Shown here one piece after another: positions 46,496-58,264 of a stretch of DNA of 64,000 nt. A program made the translations under genes and the position numbers. Position 1 is the stretch's first letter. Each line of letters begins with the position of its first letter. This stretch comes from Pachyseris speciosa (Eukaryota; Cnidaria; Anthozoa; Scleractinia; Pachyseridae): positions 1 through 64,000 of the forward strand of contig JAEMWC010000047.1 of NCBI GenBank assembly GCA_016490735.1, in the 5' to 3' direction. Below the pieces are notes generated by a model. That model did no database searches. It had not been told where the DNA came from and saw only the letters and a program-made list of their open reading frames with translations.

Positions 46496-47561
46496 AGGCC
46501 CGGTTCAGACGTCGAACTTTTCACGTACCGAACCTAATGTTGCTATTAAGTACATGAAAAGTTCGACGTATGAATCAATTAGGATCGGCAGTTTTGTATT
46601 TGGGTCGACTGTACCGTTCTATCCGACTGGGCTAGTCGGATAGAACGGCAAAAGATCGACTTCGATTCATACGTCGAACTTCACATGTGCCGAACCTAAT
46701 GCATAAATTATGTTAACGTATTTTTCAATATAACCGCGCTTCTGATTGGCTAATTAGTGGGTTTTGGCGCCTGTGCTGACAGAAGTCACAGAAGCGTAAC
46801 GACGGTTACGGTCAGGTTACCAGCATTCACGTTGTGCCAAATATCACGATCACGATCTCCTCAGCTGTCTCCTTCCCATAACACAGGGGCACCCAACGAG
46901 CCAAAGCAGCTAAAAGCTGTAGACAGGAATTTTTAAGTACCTTACGGTGTTTGAAGTCTGTTTAAAGTGATGTTTTGGTTAGCTAGAAAACTTTGATCTG
47001 TTCGGATTCCCTAGCTGAAATGTTAATTGCCCGAAAATTTTAGGGAACAAAATCTTTCTTTGAGAAAATACTAGCTGAAATGAACTTTCTAGGGAACCTT
47101 TTTTTCTCTCCGAAAATGCTAGCTGACGTTTTTTACTACCAAAAACAGCAATGACGACCTTTCCGAAAAACTCAGGGGGTTACGATTTCCACATTACGAA
47201 TCTTTCAGGCCACGTTTTACTTACGAAAATCCGAGTGCACTCTTTAATCGACGCCGAAAGCCTTAGGCGAACTATTCTCCACCGAACAGATATCTACCGA
47301 AACTTGTCGTTGGGTGCCCCTGATAACAGAGCACAAATCACACTAAAATCAAAACAAGAATTTCCAGGCTTGGTGAATTATACTTTTTCAGTTTATTTCC
47401 CTATTTTAAGCAGTAAGGATGATATTTCTTTTCGCCTCGAATTAGGTTCGGCACATGTAAAGTTCGACCGTCTGAATCAACAGTCGAACTTAATTGTTTG
47501 GGTCGACCTAAATAGGTATTAGGTTCGGTACATGAAAAGTTCGACGTCTGAACCGGGCCTG
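46496..47561. mobile_element. GGTTCAGACGTCGAACTTTTCA-type TIR element
   Basis: Left end AGGCCCGGTTCAGACGTCGA-ACTTTTCACG and right end CATGAAAAGTTCGACGTCTG-AACCGGGCCT are inverted repeats of about 42 bp. Subterminal GTTCGACGTATGAATCAA/GATTCATACGTCGAACTT words are further inverted copies. A complete second element (46884-47322) sits inside it. It splits the start of the LINE ORF2. No clear target duplication. Confidence 0.8.
46884..47322. mobile_element. Non-autonomous 439-bp element, 6-bp TSD (copy 2)
   Basis: Starts CAGGGGCACCCAACGAGCC and ends TTGTCGTTGGGTGCCCCTG. Flanked by ATAACA at 46878-46883 and 47323-47328. Collinear with copy 1 at 17568-18003 through words such as GAAGTCTGTTTAAAGTGATG and GATCTGTTCGGATTCCCTAG. 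Non-coding. Confidence 0.9.
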
Positions 47562-47804
47562 AGCTTGTTTAAGTCTCGTTTGGTTTTACAAAAGGTCGAT
47601 AACGAGTTATTAAATTGGCCGTGAATTTGAATTAAATTTCCTGTATAGCTGAAATACAGTAGTTCCTTTAAAGTCGATCTGGCAGATTTCTCTGCTACAG
47701 CTTTGTTCCTTCCTTTCATAATAATATTAAATATAAATAAAATCTAAATAAAATAGAAGAATATCAAGGTAAATTCCACTTAGCTGCCAAGGTCCATTAA
47801 TCTA

Positions 47805-48603
47805 ATCGGGATTCACGCTCTCTTAGTTTGGATAGATCGTCAAGTGACCCCAGACGAATCGCTGTGGATGTATCTGTTTTGCGAAGGAAGATTGCGATCC
47901 CTTTCGCCCAACACCACTTGTAATGGTGTGTGTTTTGGTGAGCCTTCGCAGCATGTAATAGCTCTTGTAATCTTGGCGTAAGGTGACTGTAAATCATGAT
48001 CCGGTTAACCTCCGCAGTCGGAGGGAGTCCTAGGGCCTCTGCAGTTAATTGAGTGGTGTTGTCCCGAGCCATTCTTCTTGTAAATTTGCAAATAATCGCG
48101 TTAGGTTATCTTCGGCGGCCATTATCAGTCTTTGCGTTGCGTTGTGGAGCCCTATGTGCAATGTCAATGTCAAAAACAGAGATATCGTTTCCAAGAGCAG
48201 AAAATAGCTTTTGGTAAAGGTTAGCCGTATCTTGTGCTGATTCGGCATTCTCGTTAATTTGGGGAACACCTACAATCTTTAAGTTATACTGATAACTATA
48301 ATGAAGCATGTCATCAATAGCTTTATCGATCCTGTCAACATTTCTTTCTAATAAATCCAACCTTCGAGAGAGTCTGCCAAGATCTTCTTCTATACTGGTT
48401 TTAGATTGTACCAAGGCATCGTAGCTGTCGCTAAGAAATTGTACATCCTTTGTATCTGGTGGAACTACGGTTGCTGTACGGCTTTCCCTTTGTTACGCCA
48501 TCTTGCTCTTGATGGATTCGAACTCCTTTTTTAACTCGTCTAGTTGTCTCTTTAACTGATCGTTAACATTGCGTAGAGCTTTCATTTTATCCTTGTCTCC
48601 CAT
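47805..48603 (-). pseudogene. LINE ORF1 (coiled coil + RRM-like), disrupted
   Basis: Starts ATG at 48603 (MGDKDKMKALRNVNDQLKRQ), then coiled-coil sequence (SKMA, EEDLGRLSRRLDLLERNVDR). An RRM-like block NLKIVGVPQINENAESAQ with SVFDIDIAHRAPQRNAKT follows, and a C-terminal block ends at RLGSLDDLSKLRERESRLD. At least two one-base frame breaks occur (after SKMA and after DNGRRR). It resembles L1/CR1-like ORF1 RNA-binding proteins. Confidence 0.8.
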
Positions 48604-48740
48604 TTCTTAAGTTACGGATAAATTGTTACAATAAACATTCAGTATCGTTGCAACAAAACTGGATTTCGCCGGAGCGCTCGCTGAGGCGTCCGAACCGTCC
48701 TCGCGTACGCTACTTTGTCCTTAGGCGATAAGACCATTAA

Positions 48741-49736
48741 GGTTACCGTGTACCTTCAGGGGTGTCTCTAATCTAAGTGTTGTAGCGGCTCCCGATTACA
48801 TCCCAGATACCATAAACTGTATATCAAATTAAAGCTAATTGAACTAGCTATTTGAATATTTCATTAATTTTGTGAGAAAGTGAATTACTGAACGCTCCGT
48901 CGAGTTTAAACTCGAAGGTGTAAATTAACTTTTGAAAGCTACAACTAAATGTGATTTTCGTATTTAGGGAAATTGAAATTTTTCTCCAAGTCTGGAAACC
49001 AGACGCTAAAAAAACGTGTTGGGGTTTTTCTTCATTCGACTGCGTTCAAAAGTTACAGAGCATTTTCAAATTCGCTAGAAAAAGAGACGGAGCGGGCGCA
49101 CGGAAATGGCTCTCGGCGAAAAACGGTTTTGAATTATCTAATTCCCCAACACGTTTTTGTTGAAGATAAGTTATTCTAGCGACTGCCCAAGTTTGATCGA
49201 AATCGAACAAATCGCCCTTGAGTTGTAACTCTTGAAAGTGTCCTCTTCAAGACAAAAATAAACTTTGCGAAAACACCGCCCGCAAACACCTCTATCGACG
49301 ATCTGCCAATCAATTTACGCTAACTTTTCTTCCGGTCACCTACTGTGGAAATTTTCCGCGTAATTTTATCTGCACGCAAACTCTCATGCTACAAACAGTT
49401 CACTGGTTTTATCATTTTGTTACATATTCTCCGGCTTTGACTAAGTTTACCTGACCCATCGTCATAGCCGAAAAACTAAAAGCGCACAACCTTCATGAAG
49501 CAAAGCAACTTTTTCGCGTGCAATATTTCCCGCGCAAATCGCTCCGGTTGGCTGCATTCGCATTAACATATTGTCCATGTTTACATCCGGTGCATATAGG
49601 TTTTTCCCAATCTCTCGGCGACTATTCACTCGTTTTGAATTGGGTTCTTTTTGCTTGAAAGATCACAGCAAAAAGTTCATTTTTATGGAGAAAAATAAAA
49701 ATAGAAAATTTTATACCCTGAACGTACACGGTAACC
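48741..49736. mobile_element. 996-bp TIR element with TTAA duplication (piggyBac/Kolobok-type MITE)
   Basis: Left end GGTTACCGTGTACCTTCAGGG and right end CCCTGAACGTACACGGTAACC are inverted, and each is flanked by TTAA (48737-48740, 49737-49740). TTAA targeting is typical of piggyBac and Kolobok. No transposase is seen. It abuts the 5' end of the large LINE. Confidence 0.85.
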
Positions 49737-49794
49737 TTAACAAAAGCCCTTCTTTTTTTGTCTTTTAATTGTGTTTACGCCAACCGTGTACGTG

Positions 49795-49945
49795 AAATAG
49801 GTCTGAAATAGGGTATCGAATTTTTGGACAGGTCTGAAATAGGGTAGGGAAAATCGCAGATTTTGGTCTGAAATAGGGTAAAGGTTTCAGGAAGCGGACC
49901 GCACACCCCCACCCAATTTTTCTGGGAGTACCCCCCCCCCCCTCC
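49795..49945. mobile_element. Fragment of G/C-tract family with GGTCTGAAATAGGGTA repeats
   Basis: Three copies of (G)GTCTGAAATAGGGTA followed by TTTCAGGAAGCGGACC and GGGAGTA-C-tract-TCCGG. This is the inverted counterpart of 29630-30041. Confidence 0.7.
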
Positions 49946-50632
49946 GGACTTAAGTGATGCTACGGGACGGTAAAAATTTGAAAAAAAATTTGCTTTTTAC
50001 GAATTGTTTGAGCGATGAATTGAGCTGAAATAGTTTGATATCTGTATGGTCCTGTATTTTGGCGGACTTGCAAATGTTGGTACAACGGCGCTATTTGACA
50101 TCCTAGTGATCGTTTGCAGGGAGGCGAAAGCATGTACATGTGCACAGACAACACTAGATGCCTGACTAGATGTTTGCGCGTACGCAAGAAAACCGAAAGC
50201 TTTTTTGCTCTTATAAGCAAATTTAATGTCGATTTGAATACACTCTTGGTTGGAAGAACTTTTCGTCTTTGTTATTCATAGCTGTGATCGGTAAGCCGAA
50301 AGCGAAGAAGTGTGTTGTGTTGACATGAACTGAACATTTGCATATGCAGTTGTAATGAGATACCCCAGTGGTTTCAAGATCGAAGGTTACTCGATAGGCA
50401 ACCACAGCTTGTAATTTAATTTTACTTGCACCCGGACTTCGAACGCACTTTCTGAGCTTTGATTATTACTATTTAAATAGTAATATTTTTAGTTTCGCTT
50501 CCCATTTTTGACGACGCACGGTGAAAGAGCCAGTGGAACTAGTTAATCAGTTCGGGCGGAGCGCGACACCTCCCTCATACCCCTCCCTCCCCCAATTTTC
50601 TTGCGGAAGTTAAATCATGCTCTTCCGTGTTT
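49946..50632. other. 3' flank of second GH27 gene
   Basis: About 690 bp downstream of the stop codon of GH27 gene B. It includes its 3' UTR and only short unrecognised frames. No other gene seen. Confidence 0.4.
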
Positions 50633-53600
50633 TTACTTCAGCTGTACACAGTGGCAACGCTTGTTATCGTCTTTGTCATCATTCTTTTTAGCACATACAC
50701 TATCAGGCTTCTTTGCCTTCTTCTTTTCGGTCTCTTCTTCAACAGATTCCTTCTCAGTCTTTTCAGCCTTCTTTTTGCCAGTCTTCTTAGCGCCAGATTC
50801 TTCTTCACCCTTTCCAGCCCTCGGTTTGTCTGTCTTTTCAATAGGTTCTTTTTCACCCTTACCAGCTCCCTTTTTGTCGGTCTTTTGTGAAAGTGCTTTT
50901 TCAGCCTTCTTTTTGTCGGTCTTTTCAGTGTGTTCTTTCTCGGTCTTCCCAGAATTCTCTTCCCCAGTGTTTTTAGCAGTTTCTTCCTTATTCTCTTCGG
51001 CCTTCCGTTTGGCATTCTTTTTAGGAGTCTTTTCCTCGTCGCAGATGGGAGTCAACTTAACCATCATCACTCCACTGGGGTTGACTTTGGCTGTGAAGTT
51101 TTTCTCGTAGACTCCCAGTTCCTGATGGGCGAACAGGTCACGCGCATAAACTCGCTTTGTTGAGATTCCAACCTATAATTACAAGAAGAATATTCTTCAT
51201 ATCTAATCACCAAGACGTTAACTAAAACTTCGTTCTTTGAGGAATACTATTCCCACTAGTTGTTGGAGCATTCCTATCATGGCCTGCGATCTTGCGATCC
51301 TGAATATAAGCCAACGAGGTGTATTCGCTCGAGAGATTGGCGTTTTGGGGGCCTATAAAGGTCTCAGAGGGGCCTGATCAAACGTTACGGTTACCGTTAA
51401 TGTAATTTAATACTAATAAACACTTCACATAATATTATACTCACATCAGAAAATGAAGCTTGTACTTCAACAGGCAGATCTGCTCGTAGACTGAGAAGAA
51501 CCACCGCTACACTACAACACTCTGTCAAGGGGCGGGACCATATCTCAGTGAAGGAAGTGGTGTCCTGTCGTGAACGAGGTTTAAAACAATAAAAACTGAT
51601 GTCAACTGAAGATTATACTCAAGAAAATGTACCAAATATCTGAAACAAGGTTGTCAGAGGATGTAATACTCCGACGTTATATTTATTCGTAAACATTTTT
51701 CACCCGTGAAGGAAGGACCGAGGGAGCACGGTTGTTTCTGTTACCTTTTGAATGGAAAGGACTACATTGAGGCACGTCGTGGCCTTAGAATGTGCTCGAT
51801 CAATACCTTTAGTAAATGAATGCCCGCTTTGCCACACTAAATCGATTTAAGCTTAGTTCACGAAAGACAACGTGTGAAGCTTAGCCAATATGCAAAGCCT
51901 ATGTAGCCCTAAATTTTCGAGAATTTGCATAGGGTATAAGGAATGCAAGAGAAAATCCATTTTGTTTGGCATAGCATTGTTGTTTGAGATTGCCACATCA
52001 TCCATACCTTCACAACTCGCTTTCCCTGCTTTCCTAGCCTGTCTTGATTTACGGCGATGATTTCTCTGTGAAAAGATATTGGAAACTTACAGTAAACACG
52101 AAGAGGGGCGGTTTGACACAGCTATAAACCAGGTGTAGATGTGATAAAAATAGTAATGGTAATGATAATGGTGATCACGATGACGACGATGATAATGACA
52201 TGGTGATAGTGATAACGATGATAATGCATGATATTGCATGATAATGACGGTGATGATGATGACGAGGAATAATGAAGATGATGGTCTGTTCAAAGCAGAA
52301 AAAAGGCCGTAGTAATTCAGTTTGGTATTTTTAAAAATTATTATTCTGGTTTTGTTACCGTTTTTGTCATAACGTACGTGGACAAGGAGCAGCCTGGCTT
52401 TGATTGTAAGACTAAACAGACTAAAATCTTAGACCGAGTCCTCAGGTTTCTTGGTCAGCGGTTGGTCGCCGCGGGCTGAGGACTCTGGGTACGAGAAAGA
52501 TGTTTTTTTTTTTTTTCATTGATGTTTAGTTTAAGAAATAAAGAAAACGGTAAGAAACAAGCAAGGCTGGTTACACGGCTAGGAATATATATTTAAACCA
52601 ATATTTCGGGAGGCACAGCCTTCCTTCATCAGGGTGTTACATATTATGACCCTAAGATGAAACGACGTTACAGTTTTAAAAAAAGTTGTACATGTAACAT
52701 GATATTATAATAAAGGTAAACAATACAACGTAAAATAAAAAAACCTTACAGTTTGAAAATATGAAAAAAACGTAACAAGAAAACAAAAAGATAGGTATTA
52801 TATTTCTTCTTTTCTGTTGATATCTAACGGTTCAAGAGTTTGACCTCTATCAATTAGATATGCTTCTCTGGCTCTTCGTACACCGTCACGATTAGATTTG
52901 GGCATAGTCTAAAACATGGACTGGACTCTGGACTGGACTCTGGACTCTGGACTCTGGACTCAGGACTCTGGACTCTGGACTCCACCCATTTTTTTTTTTT
53001 TAATTTTATTTATTTGTTAACGAAAAAAGGTACGCTAACTCGATAAAAATACGGTTGTTGGTTTGTTTGTTTCCCTAGATGCCGAAACATTTTCCCCTGT
53101 ACATGTGTATTTGTTATCAGTGTTAATGAGGAAGACAGGAAACTTAACTAAGTTTGCGGTTGAAACCAAAGTCCCATTTCTTTCGCTTTTTTAAAGGGAG
53201 ACCCAACATTTTTACCTTTTCTTGTAGTTAATCCCACTAATCTCCAACCACATTTGCTTCCAGTCCATAGAAAACACATTGCAAACGAACAACAGATAAA
53301 GTAAGGCCTCCTTTCAGTTCATTATGGCAAGTGGGATATTTATTGTTGGTTGTCATTTTCAATGTTTATAATAAAAATAGTAACAACAACAAATGCTTTA
53401 CTTGAATGGCCATAAAGGATTTACAGTACTGCAAAAGCTACTAGTCTAAATTTAATTACTAATTCAACTAATTGGTGTAAAATATTACAAACATTACAAT
53501 TTTCATTCATTTATTAATATTAATTTGTTTCTTAATTCAAAGCATTGCGAGATAAATGAAATTAATTGACAGTTAATTAAATAATCAGAAGAATTCATAA

Positions 53601-56600
53601 GAATAGATATTAAAGTATCGCGTGAAAGTGTCGTGAAGTCAGGTTTTTTAGTTTCTATTTTGGAGAAAAAAATGTCTCTGATCTGAGAATAGGCCTTACA
53701 ATCTAGTAAGAAATGATTTTCATCTTCAATTTTGTTACTCTTACAAAGGGAACAAACCCTTTCATTGCGAGGGATTTTTTCGTATCTACCTGTTTCAATT
53801 CTAAGTTGATGACTACTTATTCTAATTTTGACTAAGTCTGACTAATGCTTTTCTCGAAGGATTTTTACTTGTTAAAACTAGGTACGGCGAGGGGCTATAG
53901 TCCTCTTTGATTGTACAATAAAAGCTGAGTTTTTGTGATTGTTGAAGGGTCTGGTTCCAGTAAGAGACGTATTTATTTTTCATTTTGCCGATATACCGTT
54001 TAACTATGGAATCATTCAATGAATTACAAGAAAAGTCACAGTTTCGATCGTACTAGTCAACCATCTTCATAAAATTAGAGTAAAAGCTATTTTTTCCGCT
54101 ATATTAAATGAAGGTCAATTGAAATTTGTAAGGCTTGTTTAACTATAAAATCTTCATCTTTATAAATGCTCTATTTCGATAAAGTAAAAACGACAGAAAA
54201 AGAAAGCCCAGATTGTAGGTCTGTTTCCTTATCAATGTTATTGCATACGGCTCGATGTCCGGTCTTGAACAGATTTTATCAATCTGATAAGAGTAATCAA
54301 GTACAAGGCTCATCTCGCTGTGCTCGTTGTTCACAATTCCAAACATGTCTTTATTGAAATAGCGCATTTATAGACATCACCTATTATTTTGCCGTTTTCT
54401 TTTCTCCATTTTTTCCGCCATCACACGTACCTTGATAAAAATGAACTGTGGAGAGCCGGCAATATTTGTTTCAGATAATTTTTTCAATTCAGTATATCAG
54501 TGAACAATGACAATTTGTTTTTGTTTTCGTTATTTACGCTCTCAAAACGCTACGAAAATAATATCCCAAGGACAACAGGTAGGAAAAAGTAATGAAAGTA
54601 ATTTGATTTATTATCCTGCCAAGATGTTTAGTTTACACATTCTGCCCTTGTGTACAATGCGTGGGACCTTCGGCTAAACAAAAAAGGTATTTTTATTATA
54701 AACATTGAAAATGACAACCAACAATAAATATCCCACTTGCCATAATGAACTGAAAGGAGGCCTTACTTTATCTGTAGTTCGTTTGCAATGTGTTTTCTAT
54801 GGACTGGAAGCAAATGTGGTTGGAGATTAGTGGGAATAACTACAAGAAAGGGTCTCCCTTTAAAAAAGCGAAAGAAATGGGACTTTGGTTTCAACCGCAA
54901 ACTTAGTTTCCTCTCTTCCTAATTAACACTGATAAGGAAAGGGGAAAATGTTTCGGCATCTAGGGAAACAAACAAACCAGCAACCGTATTTTTATCGAGT
55001 TAGCGTACCTTTTTTCGTTAAAAGGAAACAAATAAATAAAAAAAATGGGTGGAATCTGGAGTCCAGAGTCCAGAGTCCAGAGTCCAGTCCAGAGTCCAGT
55101 CCAGAGTCCAGTCCATGTTTTAGACTATGCCTTAGATTTGGAATGTTCTAGTGGAATTAGTTGCATGTCAGAAGCGCTGTGACCGTTAGAGAGAAAATGT
55201 TCTGATACTGCAGTGGGTTTAGAGCTGTTGGTTTGTTTGTCGACTGTTCTACGATGTTCGTTGAAACGGTCCTTAAGTCGTCGTTTAGTTTCGCCTATGT
55301 ATTGTTTGTGACAGTGATTGCATTGTACCATGTATATGACATTTTTGGAATTACAGTCAATGTGATGTTTGATAAATCTAGTTTCGCCGGTGGAATGAAA
55401 AGTATAGGTTGTAAGTCCATCAGTTATGTAGTTGCATGTTAAACAGTTGTGGCCACAGCGAAAGGCACCAAGGGGTTGATTATTTTTAGCAGGTTTACGT
55501 AGTTTAGCACTGACCAATAGATCGTTAAGATTGTTAGAACGTCGGAAAGCAACAAGAGGGGCAGCCTTGAAAACGTCAACGCAGCGGGGAGATGAAGATA
55601 AAATGTTGAAGTGTTTGTGAATAATAGATGATACGGAGCGAATAGCTGGATTGTATGTTATGACAAGGGGTACACGTGTAGGCTGGTTAGTATCGGAATT
55701 GCGTTGTTTGGGGGCAAGTGCTTCGGTACGTGAAATGTTGTAAACGCGTTGCATTTCGTTGTTGAGGTAAGAGAGATTGTACCCACGTTTTGTTGAGATA
55801 AGACTTAAGTTCGTTAAGACGGAGTGCGAAAGTTTCGTCAGAAGAGCAGATGCGTCGAAGTCTGAGAGCTAAACTGAATGGAATAGCTCTTTTGCTGTGA
55901 TGAACTGATGGACTTACAACCTATACTTTTCATTCCACCGGCGAAACTAGATTTATCAAACATCACATTGACTGTAATCAGGAGTGCTTGATGGAGCCGA
56001 TCTACAAAATAACCGCTGGCTGGCAAAATGTTTGCTGAAATAAAAATCTTGCTGGCAGTGTTATTTTAACGAAATCTTGCTAGAATTTGTGTCCGTAATG
56101 AGTCTTACTGGCTGTCAGGAATCAAAACACGTCATTTTCGTACATGCGCTTCGTATTTTGGTGGATTTTTATCTGCGAGAAGATAGGACTTCGGGGAAAA
56201 AACTAAAAGTAAACAACACGGGATACAGATAGAAGCCAATTGCCCGTCTTGGGAACGATCTGACATCCGAAATAAACCATTTGACATATTTTCCCCAAAA
56301 ATTAAGTTAAAATCAATACTTAGCTGGCTGGGTATTTTTCTTCCTTACGAGACTGCTGGCTGGCAAACTGGAAAGATTCCACCCGTGCTGGCTGGCATTT
56401 CGTGTTTTGTGGCATTTTCAGCTTTGTTGGCTCGTTGAGAAACGACACGCTCGTAGCTGGCTGGGAATTTTATTTCTCAAACGTTTTGCTCGCTGGCATT
56501 GAAGAGCGGTTATTTTTTTCCCAGGAAAGTTAAATATTAACGAAGATTGACAGGGGGACACTCAGCTAGTGTTTAGTACATCGTACGATAAAAATTCTCA

Positions 56601-58223
56601 GAAAAGGTCGTTGGGTACTCCTGTGTAATTCCAAAAATGTCATATACATGGTACAATGCAATCACTGTCACAAACAATACATAGGCGAAACTAAACGACG
56701 ACTTAAGGACCGTTTCAACGAACATTGTAGAACAGTCGACAAACAAACCAACAGCTCTAAACCCACTGCAGTATCAGAACATTTTCTCTCTAACGGTCAC
56801 AGCGCTTCTGACATGCAACTAATTCCACTAGAACTGTCCAAATCTAATCGTGACGGTGTACGAAGAGCCAGAGAAGCATATCTAATTGATAGAGGTCAAA
56901 CTCTTGAACCGTTAGGTATCAACAGAAAAGAAGAAATATAATACCTATCTTTTTGTTTTCTTGTTACGTTTTTTTCAAATTTTCAAACTGTAACGTTTTT
57001 TTATTTTACGTTGTATTGTTTACCTTTATTATAATATCATGTTACATGTACAACTTTTTTTAAAACTGTAACGTCGTTTCATCTTAGGGTCATAATATGT
57101 AACACCCTGATGAAGGAAGGCTGTGCCTCCCGAAATATTGGTTTAAATATATATTCCTAGCCGTGTAACCAGCCTTGCTTGTTTCTTACCGTTTTCTAGT
57201 TTACAATTTTATAGCTGGTTAGATCTATTACAGGATCCGGCTCTTCTATTTTGCAACGGTGGTCCTTGCTATTTAGTATTTTCCAGTGTTTTTTAAGAAA
57301 TAAAGCACTGTTTAACTCACGTGTTCAGGAGAATTTCTCTTGATCTGGAGTCAAGGTCACGTAAATCGTTTGACATCAGCAGAGGCTGTTGAGAGAGTCC
57401 ATCATTAAATGAAAAAATACACCTTGCTTCCCGCAAACTAACTGCGTAAGCATGTACAGGAAGGAGCTAGTTGGAATTGACAATATCTTCCCTTTAGCTT
57501 GACTAACTTGAACAAGGTTGGATTTTCCGAGAGTGGGCAGTGAAGATGATGATGGATCTTATCCTGATACTTACAGACGCCATTATGGCCCAGAGAGCGA
57601 ATTGAAGCTTTGATTGCTCATAGCTGAGACCAAAGTTGCCGATAATCAGCTGAAAAAAAAAAGGGAAATAAGTAATAACTACTAACAGGTTGAAATTAAG
57701 TCGAAATGCCATCTCAGCGTTTATCTTTGCCTCAATAACATTCTGACATTTTTAACTGAATGTTTTAGGCACAAATTTCGACAGCATGGTGACTTTAATT
57801 TGTTTGTGAATGATATATGAAATGAATCATATATGAACTGCGGAAATGAAATCAAATGAAGAATGATCCTCGCAGTTGTGAACGCAATTTATGCAATTGC
57901 GAAAAGAAGCCTGAAAAAAAATTCAGGACTTCAACGGGGTTTGAACCCGTGACCTCGCGATTACCGGTGCGATGCTCTAACCAACCGAGCTATGAAGCCA
58001 CTGACGTTGGGAGCAGGTCAATTGTGGGTTCATATGATCCCGTGAAAGAAATGAGTGTGAATGATATATGAAATGAATCATATATGAACTGCGGAAATGA
58101 AATCAAATGAAGAATGATCCTCGCAGTTGTGAACGCAATTTATGCAATTGCGAAAAGAAGCCTGAAAAAAATTCAGGACTTCAACGGGGTTTGAACCCGT
58201 GACCTCACGATTACCGGTGCGAT

Positions 58224-58264
<41 letters not shown>

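Larger units (their letters stand above)
43557..47720 (-). pseudogene. LINE ORF2 (endonuclease-reverse transcriptase), disrupted
   Basis: Pieces in order from the 5' end: a start near 47720 (KGRNKAVAEKSARSTLKELL), an endonuclease N-terminal block with NIIGVSETKVTNANSQ (about 46200-46250), a linker containing KHLSKPWITKGLRKSI, then the reverse transcriptase from about 45130 to 44300. The RT shows DNYRPISL-like NNYRPISLLSNFNRIFEKL, GFRKTLSAQHAI, FIDLKKAFDTVDH, GVPLGSVLGPLLFLIYINDI and the catalytic FADDTNILY. The C-terminal part (44043-43557) continues in two other frames (NSFSRIGTTIWNEMP). The CGVPLGS in place of the usual PQGS and the frame breaks show decay. Much of the endonuclease is missing or unreadable. 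Confidence 0.85.
43249..48740 (-). mobile_element. Near full-length but broken LINE with nested insertions
   Basis: From 5' to 3' on the minus strand: ORF1 (48603-47805), ORF2 (47720-43557), then a 3' UTR ending in tandem GAACTGAA units (43249-43285). Three insertions are recognised inside: a GGTTCAGACG-family element (46496-47561) that itself contains a 6-bp-TSD element (46884-47322), and a small CAGGCG element (45136-45332). Several one-base frameshifts also break ORF2. The tandem-repeat tail and ORF order suggest a CR1/L2-type lineage (inference). Confidence 0.85.
52545..55899 (-). pseudogene. Penelope-like RT/GIY-YIG protein, minus copy (split)
   Basis: From 55899 leftward: [30 protein letters not shown] (frame break), then an open frame 55754-55141 with [53 protein letters not shown] and the GIY-YIG endonuclease core [30 protein letters not shown]. 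The frame is cut by the Mutator-like element and resumes at 52891 with [20 protein letters not shown] to the stop. The palm and fingers of the RT are missing because of 5' truncation. Confidence 0.85.
55900..57205 (+). pseudogene. Penelope-like GIY-YIG fragment, plus copy (split)
   Basis: The + strand fragment begins [25 protein letters not shown] (55905-55978), is interrupted by the element at 55979-56623, and resumes at 56630 with the GIY-YIG core ([20 protein letters not shown]). It runs on to [12 protein letters not shown] and a stop at 56941. The 3' UTR follows to about 57205. It is nearly identical to the minus copy, so both derive from one recent event. Confidence 0.85.
52544..57291. 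mobile_element. Head-to-head Penelope-like element composite with 14-bp TSD
   Basis: Both outer ends carry the same element 3' end in opposite orientation. On the left it is AAAACGGTAAGAAACAAGCA and on the right TGCTTGTTTCTTACCGTTTT, each followed inward by the CTGATGA...GAAA motif and the C-terminal coding part. The whole block is flanked by TTTAAGAAATAAAG at 52530-52543 and 57292-57305. The two truncated copies meet head to head near 55900. It occupies the intron between exons 11 and 12 of GH27 gene B. Inverted and partial-tandem arrangements are a known habit of Penelope-like elements. Confidence 0.8.

Noticed and set aside
48951..49179. Two overlapping plus-strand frames as a small gene
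   Set aside because: They lie wholly inside the TTAA-flanked non-autonomous element and have no recognisable domain.
50638..51163. Long plus-strand and alternative-frame minus-strand open frames opposite the Lys/Glu tail
   Set aside because: They are shadows of the purine-rich tail exon of GH27 gene B; only the frame continuous with the GH27 domain has splice support.
57920..58002. Functional tRNA-Thr gene
   Set aside because: An extra base breaks the anticodon stem, the acceptor ends do not pair, and the same sequence is repeated 250 bp away inside a TSD-flanked composite. It is a tRNA-derived SINE.
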